Source: Pseudomonadota bacterium (GTDB taxonomy: Bacteria; Pseudomonadota; Gammaproteobacteria; Burkholderiales; Burkholderiaceae). From it: a stretch of DNA of 18,926 nucleotides. Of this stretch, positions 1 through 6,418 are shown piece by piece. Location of the stretch: positions 1 through 18,926 of the forward strand of contig JAJXUC010000070.1 in the NCBI GenBank assembly GCA_021783435.1. The letters are read 5' to 3'. The position numbers were made by a program, and so were the translations under genes. A model generated the notes under the pieces. It saw only the letters and a list, made by a program, of their open reading frames with translations. It made no database searches and was not told the origin of the DNA. The stretch's first letter is position 1. Each line of letters begins with the position of its first letter.

Positions 1-307
1 GCAAAGCCTGCCAACCCGAAGCGGGATCGGGCGCAAGATTCACCAGGCAATCGCGATCGTCGAAGCTTCGCAAGTCGATCGCGTCGGTCAGTACGATCGG
101 TGTGCGCTGGGTCAGGGCATCACCAGCGCGGCAATGCGGAAGAAAATCGTGTTGCGAGAAGGTCCACATGCGCGCATCCAGGTCATTCATCTGCGACGGC
201 GCAACGCGGACCACGAGCCTGGCGCCTTTCGCGACGGCGACGCGAAGCAGCGCGCAAGCATAAGCCAGTGGGTCCACGGCGCCCACACGAAACTCGACGG
301 AACTCAT
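1..307 (-). CDS. holC: DNA polymerase III chi subunit HolC, 3' end cut by window
   Basis: HolC is the clamp-loader accessory subunit that links the DNA polymerase III holoenzyme to single-stranded DNA-binding protein. The 102 residues visible begin MSSVEFRVGAVDPLAYACAL. They carry the family motif pattern DFLPHC near residues 54-59 and a CLVNLAPDP segment near 87-95, matching the usual 'FLPH...' and 'LINL' signatures of chi. The ATG at 307 is preceded by a GGAGG Shine-Dalgarno (314-318) with a 6-nt gap, which fixes the start. It lies 64 bp downstream of pepA in the same direction. The pepA-holC order, usually followed by valS, is widely conserved in proteobacteria, so valS may lie just outside the window. 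The stop codon is not in view. Family assignment rests on these motifs and on gene order. Confidence 0.85.
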   Translation of the reverse strand, partial: MSSVEFRVGAVDPLAYACALLRVAVAKGARLVVRVAPSQMNDLDARMWTFSQHDFLPHCRAGDALTQRTPIVLTDAIDLRSFDDRDCLVNLAPDPASGWQAL

Positions 308-371
308 GCCCCCCCTCCGCGGCGCAGCAGGCGCCGGGCGCTGCCGGAACTGACCCGTGCCTTGCAGATGA

Positions 372-1850
372 TCATGCCTTGCGCGCGGCCTCGGCGCTGT
401 TGAACAGATACTGCACCAGCAACGCCACAGGTCGGCCGGTCGCTCCCTTGGCCGCGCCGCTCTTCCAGGCCGTCCCCGCAATATCCAGGTGCGCCCAGCG
501 ATAGGCCTTGGCGAAGCGCTGCAAAAAGCACGCCGCCGTGACGCTGCCGGCAGCGCGGCCAGCGATATTGGCCACGTCGGCAAAGCTGGTCTTGAGCCCC
601 TCGGCATAGTCGTCGCCCAACGGCATGCGCCAGCAACTGTCCTGCGCCTGGCGAGCGGCATCGAGCAAGGCGTCGGCTAGTGCGTCGTCCGGGCTGAACA
701 GGCCGCTGTGGATATGACCGAGAGCGATGATGCAGGCTCCTGTGAGCGTGGCGATGTCGATCACGGTGGCGGGCTTGAAGCGCTCGGCATAGGTCAACGC
801 GTCGCACAGGATGAGTCGGCCCTCGGCGTCGGTATTGAGGATCTCGATGGTCTGTCCCGACATGCTTGTGACCACGTCGCCCGGCTTGACGGCACGCCCT
901 CCGGGCATGTTCTCGGTCGCTGGAATCAAACCCACCAGATTCAACTTGGGTTTGATACGCGCGATGGCCTCGAAGGCGCCCAGCACCGAAGCGGCCCCCG
1001 ACATGTCGTACTTCATCTCGTCCATCTCGGCAGCGGGCTTGAGCGAGATACCGCCCGTGTCGAAGGTCACGCCCTTACCCACCAGCACGTGCGGCGCATC
1101 CTTCTTGCCCGCACCGTCATAGCGCAGCACGATGAAGCGCGGCGGCTGCTCGGAGCCCTGGGCCACGGCGAGAAACGCACCCATTTTCAGGCGCTCGATC
1201 TCGCCTCGGCCCAGCACCTCCACCTTGATGCCATGACGCTTGCCAAGGTCCTGCGCGGCCTTGGCCAGATGCGATGGCGTGCAGTGATTGGCGGGCAGAT
1301 TGGCCAGATTGCGGGTGAGATCGATGCCCGCCTGAACCGCCTCGGTTCGCGCAAGCTGGACCTTCAGCGCCGCGACCTGACGGGAATGGCGGGACAGCAC
1401 ATGCACCGCCTCCACCTTGTAGGCCTTGTCAGGCTCGGGCTTGCGTGTGGCGGTGTAGCGATAGGCCGCGTCGCCGAAGGCGCGCGGCGCCAGTTCGGCC
1501 AGAATCGCCTCTCCGTCGGCCGCCAGCAAGTGGACCTGGCGCGCCGCAAGGGTCTTGAGCGCGCCGGCCGCGGCCTGCACGGCCTTGAGCCAGCTCGCGC
1601 TGGATACGGGAGTCGCCCCCAGGCCAACCAGGATCAACCTCTTGGCTGCCAGGCCGGTTGGGCGGCTGCGCACGCATGTGGTGCCAAGCGCGCCGGAGAA
1701 ATCACCGTCCTGCGCGGCTTCAGCCGCGAGCGGGTCCACCATATCGGCTTCGACCAAGCCGCACGACGTACCTGGCTGATGCAGGAAAACCACCAAGGCG
1801 TCGGTCTGCAGACTGGCCAGTGATTTCAGGGGGGCTATGCTAAATTTCAT
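372..1850 (-). CDS. pepA: Leucyl aminopeptidase PepA (peptidase family M17)
   Basis: This cytosolic metallo-aminopeptidase removes N-terminal residues from peptides; in some bacteria the family also binds DNA as a regulatory or recombination accessory protein. From the chosen ATG it has 492 residues, the usual length. The C-terminal catalytic half contains VGKGVTFDTGGISLKP (about 257-272), MKYDMSGAA (about 280-288) and the M17 signature NTDAEGRL (339-346). These supply the two-metal site (Lys, three Asp, one Glu) and the catalytic Arg. An in-frame ATG lies eight codons upstream at 1874, but it falls inside a probable -10 box. The ATG at 1850 has a strong AGGAG (1856-1860) five nt away and gives the expected MKFSIAPLKS N-terminus. 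It is divergent from lptF and followed by holC, a classic arrangement. Confidence 0.95.
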   Translation of the reverse strand: MKFSIAPLKSLASLQTDALVVFLHQPGTSCGLVEADMVDPLAAEAAQDGDFSGALGTTCVRSRPTGLAAKRLILVGLGATPVSSASWLKAVQAAAGALKTLAARQVHLLAADGEAILAELAPRAFGDAAYRYTATRKPEPDKAYKVEAVHVLSRHSRQVAALKVQLARTEAVQAGIDLTRNLANLPANHCTPSHLAKAAQDLGKRHGIKVEVLGRGEIERLKMGAFLAVAQGSEQPPRFIVLRYDGAGKKDAPHVLVGKGVTFDTGGISLKPAAEMDEMKYDMSGAASVLGAFEAIARIKPKLNLVGLIPATENMPGGRAVKPGDVVTSMSGQTIEILNTDAEGRLILCDALTYAERFKPATVIDIATLTGACIIALGHIHSGLFSPDDALADALLDAARQAQDSCWRMPLGDDYAEGLKTSFADVANIAGRAAGSVTAACFLQRFAKAYRWAHLDIAGTAWKSGAAKGATGRPVALLVQYLFNSAEAARKA

Positions 1851-1854
1851 AAGG

Positions 1855-1860
1855 TCTCCT
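1855..1860 (-). promoter_or_regulatory. Ribosome binding site of pepA (decides the start)
   Basis: On the minus strand the sequence reads AGGAGACCTTATG. The AGGAG core lies five nt before the ATG at 1850. This favours that start over the in-frame ATG at 1874. Confidence 0.8.
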
Positions 1861-1872
1861 GATGACGCCTGC

Positions 1873-1881
1873 ATTATTCCA
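1873..1881 (-). promoter_or_regulatory. Probable extended -10 promoter of pepA
   Basis: The minus strand reads TGGAATAAT: a TGn extension followed by AATAAT, which matches TATAAT at five of six positions. No good -35 box sits 17 bp upstream, as is common for extended -10 promoters. A transcript starting about 7 nt downstream would have a short leader holding the pepA Shine-Dalgarno. The hexamer is close to self-complementary in AT content, so weak activity towards lptF is also conceivable. This is inferred from sequence only. Confidence 0.4.
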
Positions 1882-1961
1882 CCTGGCTTTCCGGAGCGCT
1901 TCGCCGCCCACGTTCGACCGCTCGGCCACCCCCCACCACGCCCGATCTCGCCGCCTGCCCG

Positions 1962-3113
1962 ATGCTGCTGGACACTTCCTTGCGCCGCGAAATGGCCCGC
2001 AATTTCGGCGGCAGCTTCACCGTGCTGTTTTCAGTGGTGCTCACGCTCATGCTCATCCGCGTCCTGGGCCAGGCATCGGAAGGCCAGGCCAATCCGCAGG
2101 ACCTGTTCCTGCTGATCGGCCTAGCCTGCCTGACCTATCTCCAGTTCATTCTGGGTCTGGCCCTGTTCATCGCGGTGCTGATGAGCTTCTCGCGCATGCA
2201 CCGTGACTCGGAGATGGTGATCTGGGCTGGTGCGGGCGTAACGCCCATGCAGTACTTCCGCACCGTCCTGCGCTTCTCAATGCCCATCGTGCTGGCCATC
2301 GCCGCCCTCACGCTCGTCGCCTGGCCCTGGGCCAACCAGCAGAACGCGGCGCTGCGCGACCGCTTCGAACAACGCTCGGATCTTGCACGCGTGGCGCCCG
2401 GACAGTTCCGCGAATCGTCCTCCGGCAAACGGGTCTTTTTCATCGGCAAGGGCGCTGATGCGGAAGGTCTCGCCCACAACATCTTCATTCGCGACAAGAC
2501 CGCAGACCAGGAAACGATCACCCTGGCACAGTCAGCCAAACTGCAGAATCTCGACGGCGCGCGCTATCTGATGCTGGCCAACGGCCACCGCTACAGCCAT
2601 ACACAGGGACAGGCCAACTACCAGATCACGGGCTTCAAGCAGATGGGCATCCGCCTATCGTCTCTCAGCGCTCCCGCGCCCTCGGCGGCCCTACCGGCGG
2701 CAGTGCGCCTTGCCAATACGCCCAGCCGCGAGATTTCTACCCTGGCCCTCGCCATGTCGACGGTCCCGGCCTGGCTCGGGGAGCTCTCGTGGCGCATCGG
2801 CATCCCGATCTCCACGGTGCTGCTCGCGCTCATGGCGGTTCCGCTGGCAGCCACCAATCCCCGCGCGGGACGCGCGCTGCAGCTCATCGTGGCGGTGCTC
2901 ATCTACCTCACCTACATCAACTTCCTGAATGCCACGCAAGGCTGGATCGACCAGGGCAAGCTGAGCTTGCCCATCGCGCTGCTCGTGCTCCACGGAACGG
3001 CCGCGGTGCTCCTCCTCGGGCTTGCTTTGCGCAAAGGTTTGCTGCCCTGGCGCCGCAACCATGGGGCGCATGCCATGCCCGGCGGCCTTTCCGGGCCGGC
3101 TGCGGCGCCCTGA
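1962..3113 (+). CDS. lptF: LPS export ABC transporter permease LptF
   Basis: LptF and LptG form the transmembrane dimer of the LptB2FG transporter, which pulls lipopolysaccharide out of the inner membrane and feeds it to the LptC-LptA-LptD bridge. The 383-residue protein starts MLLDTSLRREMARNFGGS, typical of LptF. It has TM helices near residues 17-35, 47-72 and 100-125, a periplasmic beta-jellyroll domain (about 130-250), and further TM helices from about 275 to 370. The segment DSEMVIWAGAGVTPMQ (about 82-97) is the cytoplasmic coupling helix that contacts LptB. No clear Shine-Dalgarno precedes the ATG; the start was chosen for family length and N-terminal similarity. It is divergent from pepA and 10 bp upstream of lptG, the standard operon. 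Confidence 0.95.
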   Translation: MLLDTSLRREMARNFGGSFTVLFSVVLTLMLIRVLGQASEGQANPQDLFLLIGLACLTYLQFILGLALFIAVLMSFSRMHRDSEMVIWAGAGVTPMQYFRTVLRFSMPIVLAIAALTLVAWPWANQQNAALRDRFEQRSDLARVAPGQFRESSSGKRVFFIGKGADAEGLAHNIFIRDKTADQETITLAQSAKLQNLDGARYLMLANGHRYSHTQGQANYQITGFKQMGIRLSSLSAPAPSAALPAAVRLANTPSREISTLALAMSTVPAWLGELSWRIGIPISTVLLALMAVPLAATNPRAGRALQLIVAVLIYLTYINFLNATQGWIDQGKLSLPIALLVLHGTAAVLLLGLALRKGLLPWRRNHGAHAMPGGLSGPAAAP

Positions 3114-3123
3114 CCCCCGCACC

Positions 3124-4224
3124 ATGCGCACCCTGCGTCGCTACCTGTTCTTGCAGATCGCTTCTGCCAGCGGCCTCGTCCTGCTGGTGTTTCTGGGACT
3201 GCTGTTTTTTCTCGATGTGATCAACGAGCTGAGCAATACCGCCGAGTCCGGCGCCTCGCTCGCGCATACCTTGCTGCTGGTTTCGCTGCAGTTGCCGAAC
3301 CGCGCCTACGAAGTGCTGCCGATCGCGGCGCTGACCGGCACGGTATATGTGCTGGCGAGTCTGGCGGCCTCGTCGGAATTCACCGTCATGCGCATGTCGG
3401 GGCTCAGCCCGCGCCGGGCGCTGCTGCAATTGCTCGGCCTGGGCTTGGCGTTCTCGGTGCTGATCTTCGCGCTGGGGGAATTCGTCTCGCCGATCGCCGA
3501 ACGCGTCGCCGCCACCATGCAGGCGCGCTCGCAAGGCGGCCATTTCGGCACCAACCTCAGCTCTGGGCTGTGGCTGCGCAACCGGCAGGGCGGGCAGGAC
3601 GACCAGATGATCAACATCCGCAGCGTGACGGCTTCGGGCGAGTTGCGCGGCGTGCATATCTATGTCCTCGGCGATGGCGCGCAGCTCCTGCAAACGATCG
3701 ATGCCGTCAGCGCCGTCTATCAGAACGGAGGGACCTGGCTGCTGCGCCAGGTGACCTCGGTCGGGCTCCCGACCCAGCCCGGCAAGGCTTTGGACGTACG
3801 GCATGAAGCCGAACTGCCCTGGCAGACGTCGGTCTCGCCCAGCGTGCTCGATGTGCTGCTGTTGAGCCCGGATCGCATGTCGGTGGTGGATCTGTGGCGC
3901 TACATCGGCCATCTGCGGGCCAACGGCCAGGCGGTGCAGCGCGATGAAATCGCGCTGTGGCGCAAGTTGCTCTACCCGCTCAGCGCCGTGGTGATGATGA
4001 TGCTGGCCCTGCCGTTCGCGTATCTCCATGGGCGTTCGGGCCAGATCAGCTGGAAGGTGTTCGGCGGCATCATGCTGGGCATCAGCTTCATTCTCCTGAA
4101 CACCCTCACGTCGCGCCTGGGGCTGCTGGCGAGTTGGCCGACCTGGCTCGCTGCCGCCCTGCCCTACATGGTCTATGCTGGCTCCGCGCTGGGCTTTTTC
4201 GTCTGGCGCGTGCAGTTCCGCTGA
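3124..4224 (+). CDS. lptG: LPS export ABC transporter permease LptG
   Basis: This is the second permease of the LptB2FG lipopolysaccharide extractor. It has 366 residues and begins MRTLRRYLFLQIASASG. TM helices lie near residues 13-33, 58-80 and 100-122, a periplasmic jellyroll domain spans about 130-265, and C-terminal TM helices lie near 280-300, 308-328 and 338-360. The segment SSEFTVMRMSGLSPRRAL (about 83-100) is the coupling helix for the LptB ATPase. The frame stays open upstream to an ATG at 3022, inside lptF. The ATG at 3124 matches the conserved N-terminus and sits 10 nt after the lptF stop. There is no obvious Shine-Dalgarno, so translation probably depends on ribosomes finishing lptF. 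LptB is not in this window; it is normally encoded elsewhere. Confidence 0.95.
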   Translation: MRTLRRYLFLQIASASGLVLLVFLGLLFFLDVINELSNTAESGASLAHTLLLVSLQLPNRAYEVLPIAALTGTVYVLASLAASSEFTVMRMSGLSPRRALLQLLGLGLAFSVLIFALGEFVSPIAERVAATMQARSQGGHFGTNLSSGLWLRNRQGGQDDQMINIRSVTASGELRGVHIYVLGDGAQLLQTIDAVSAVYQNGGTWLLRQVTSVGLPTQPGKALDVRHEAELPWQTSVSPSVLDVLLLSPDRMSVVDLWRYIGHLRANGQAVQRDEIALWRKLLYPLSAVVMMMLALPFAYLHGRSGQISWKVFGGIMLGISFILLNTLTSRLGLLASWPTWLAAALPYMVYAGSALGFFVWRVQFR

Positions 4225-4260
4225 GTCCTCCATTCCCAGCCTTCGCCTCGGCCGCATGCC

Positions 4261-5205
4261 ATGAACCTGCACCAGTTCCGTTTCCTGCAGGAAGCGGTGC
4301 GCCACAACTTCAATCTCTCCGAGGCGGCGCGCGCGCTGTTCACCTCGCAACCCGGCGTTTCCAAGGCCATCATCGAGTTGGAAGACGAACTGGGGGTGGA
4401 GATTTTCAGCCGCCATGGCAGGCGCATCCGCAAGCTCACGGCCCCTGGCGAGGAAGTCCTGCGCAGCGTAGAAGTCATTCTGCGCGAGGTCAACAACCTC
4501 AAGCGCATCGGCCAGAACTACGCTGCGCAGGACAGCGGCCAGCTCACCATCGCCGCGACCCACACCCAGGCCCGCTACCGCCTGCCGCAGGTCATCGCCG
4601 AGTTCCGCAGGCGTTTCCCGCGTGTCCAGGTGCACCTGATGCAAGGCAACCCGGACCAGATTGCCCAGGCGGTGCTGGACGAGCGGGCCGCAATCGGTCT
4701 GGCCACCGAAAGCTTGGCCGAGCATGCGGAGCTCGTCACGCTGCCATGCTACGAATGGCAGCATTTGGTGGTGACTCCGCTCAACCATCCGCTCAACGAC
4801 TGCGCGGACCTGTCGCTCGCCGAACTGGCACGGTACCCGCTCGTCACCTACGACCCCGCCTTCACCGGCCGCAGACGCATCGACCAGGCCTTTGCCCAAC
4901 AGGGGCTCACGCCGCAGATCGTGATGGAAGCCACCGACTCGGACGTGCTCAAGACCTATGTCGAACTGGAACTCGGCGTGGGCCTGATCGCCGAGATGGC
5001 GTTCAACCCGGAGCGCGACACCCAGCTCCGCGCCAGGCCCGCCGGACAGCTGTTCGGCCACAATCTCGCGCGCGTCGCGTTCAGGCGCGGCGTGTACCAG
5101 CGCGGCTTCGTCTTCGTGCTCACCGAGCTGTTGTCGCAGCGACTGTCGCGCAAGCTGGTCGAGCAGGTGCTGCGCGGCCAGAGCGACGAGAATTTCTCGA
5201 TCTGA
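4261..5205 (+). CDS. CysB/Cbl-type LysR-family transcriptional regulator
   Basis: This is a LysR-family activator of the CysB/Cbl subgroup, which in characterised relatives controls sulfate assimilation and alternative sulfur-source genes and senses N-acetylserine or adenosine phosphosulfate. Of 314 residues, the N-terminal winged helix-turn-helix (about 1-60) includes FNLSEAARALFTSQPGVSK (17-35), followed by a linker helix and a two-lobed effector domain. The effector signature THTQARY starts at Thr100, so Thr100, Thr102 and Gln103 fall at the positions that bind inducer in CysB. The length is close to the roughly 324 of E. coli CysB. It starts 36 bp after lptG and ends 16 bp before the aminotransferase gene in the same direction, suggesting co-transcription with it. 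Whether it is the CysB orthologue or a paralogue cannot be settled here, so no symbol is given. Confidence 0.9.
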   Translation: MNLHQFRFLQEAVRHNFNLSEAARALFTSQPGVSKAIIELEDELGVEIFSRHGRRIRKLTAPGEEVLRSVEVILREVNNLKRIGQNYAAQDSGQLTIAATHTQARYRLPQVIAEFRRRFPRVQVHLMQGNPDQIAQAVLDERAAIGLATESLAEHAELVTLPCYEWQHLVVTPLNHPLNDCADLSLAELARYPLVTYDPAFTGRRRIDQAFAQQGLTPQIVMEATDSDVLKTYVELELGVGLIAEMAFNPERDTQLRARPAGQLFGHNLARVAFRRGVYQRGFVFVLTELLSQRLSRKLVEQVLRGQSDENFSI

Positions 5206-5221
5206 ACTTCATTTCACCGCC

Positions 5222-6412
5222 ATGTCCGCCGTTCAACGCCCCAGATCCGCTGCCCGGCATCCGGCCAGCCCCGTGCTGCGCAGCCGGCTGCCCCAGGTCG
5301 GCACCACCATTTTCACCGTGATGTCGGCGCTGGCCCAGCAATGCGGCGCCATCAACCTCGGCCAGGGCTTCCCCGACTTCGACCCCGATCCCAAACTGCC
5401 CGAAGCCGTGAACGCCGCGATGCGGGCGGGCCACAACCAGTATCCGCCGATGGCCGGCGTGCCGCTGTTGCGCGAAGCCCTGGCCGCAAAGATCGAGGCC
5501 CTTCACGGCGCGGCCTACGACCCCGGCGAGGAGATCACCATCACGGCCGGCGCCACGCAGGCCCTGCTCACCGCCATCCTGGCCGTTGTGCATCCGGGCG
5601 ATGAAGTCATCGTGCTGACTCCCGCCTACGACAGTTACGCGCCGGCGATCGCGCTGGCCGGCGGCGTTGCGCGTTTCGTGCCGCTGGATGCGCACTACCG
5701 CCCCGACTTCGACGCCATCGCCGCCGCCATCACGCCCCGGACCCGCGCGATGCTGGTGAATTCGCCGCACAACCCCAGCGGCCGGGTCTGGACCGCGCAG
5801 GACATGCAGCGCCTGGGCGCCTTGCTCGCGCCCACCGACATCGTGCTGATCTCCGACGAGGTGTACGAGCACATGGTGTTCGACGGCGCCACGCACCACA
5901 GCGCGGCGGCCGACCCCCAACTGGCCGCGCGCAGCTTCGTCGTCTCGAGCTTCGGCAAGACCTACCACGTCACCGGATGGAAGGTTGGCATGGTCGCGGC
6001 GCCACGCAACCTGATGCGTGAATTCCGCAAAGTGCACCAGTTCAATGTGTTCACCGTGAACACGCCGATGCAGCACGGGCTGGCCCACTACCTGCGCCAG
6101 CATCCCGAGGCGCACCTGAACCTGCCCGTCTTCTACCAGGCCAAGCGTGACCGCTTCCGCGCTGGACTGGCCTCGACCCGCCTTCGGCTGTTGCCCTGCG
6201 AGGGCACCTATTTCCAGTGCGCCGACTATGCGGCCGTCAGCGATCTGTCCGAGGCCGCTTTCTGCGAGTGGCTCACGCGCGAAGTGGGCGTGGCCGCCAT
6301 TCCGCTGTCGGCCTTCCATCCGGACCCGGTCGAGCGCAGCACCGTGCGCTTTTGCTTCGCCAAGTGCGAAGCCACGCTGGACGCCGCGCTGGAGCGCCTG
6401 GCACGGCTCTAG
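5222..6412 (+). CDS. PLP-dependent aminotransferase, methionine aminotransferase (YbdL/KAT III-like)
   Basis: This is a class I/II aminotransferase of fold type I, 396 residues. Its segments resemble the methionine/kynurenine aminotransferase group (YbdL in E. coli), which transfers the amino group of methionine or aromatic amino acids to 2-oxo acids. Visible motifs are INLGQGFPDFDPD (44-56), the substrate loop NQYPPMAGV (72-80), AGATQALL (109-116) for phosphate binding, NSPHNPSG (180-187), SDEVYEH (211-217) with the PLP-ring Asp and Tyr, and SSFGKTYHVTGWKVG (242-256), in which Lys246 forms the Schiff base. The N-terminal 20 residues are Pro/Arg/Ala-rich and may be poorly conserved. It follows the CysB-type gene by 16 bp, which supports a sulfur-amino-acid role such as methionine salvage or catabolism. 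The substrate is inferred. Confidence 0.85.
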   Translation: MSAVQRPRSAARHPASPVLRSRLPQVGTTIFTVMSALAQQCGAINLGQGFPDFDPDPKLPEAVNAAMRAGHNQYPPMAGVPLLREALAAKIEALHGAAYDPGEEITITAGATQALLTAILAVVHPGDEVIVLTPAYDSYAPAIALAGGVARFVPLDAHYRPDFDAIAAAITPRTRAMLVNSPHNPSGRVWTAQDMQRLGALLAPTDIVLISDEVYEHMVFDGATHHSAAADPQLAARSFVVSSFGKTYHVTGWKVGMVAAPRNLMREFRKVHQFNVFTVNTPMQHGLAHYLRQHPEAHLNLPVFYQAKRDRFRAGLASTRLRLLPCEGTYFQCADYAAVSDLSEAAFCEWLTREVGVAAIPLSAFHPDPVERSTVRFCFAKCEATLDAALERLARL

Positions 6413-6418
6413 CCCCGC

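Noticed and set aside
708..1823. A 371-codon open frame antisense to pepA
   Set aside because: It is a shadow of pepA with no motif and no ribosome site.
3022..3123. Longer lptG start inside lptF
   Set aside because: It would add 34 Pro/Arg-rich residues not typical of LptG. The ATG at 3124 gives the conserved N-terminus.
2917..5061. A 714-codon open frame antisense to lptG and the LysR gene
   Set aside because: It lies wholly opposite well-supported genes, and its translation is low-complexity Arg/Gln/His/Ala-rich with no domain. Such frames are expected opposite GC-rich coding DNA.
5120..6319. A 399-codon open frame antisense to the aminotransferase
   Set aside because: Composition is Gly/Arg/His/Val-rich with no recognisable motif, and it mirrors the aminotransferase codons.
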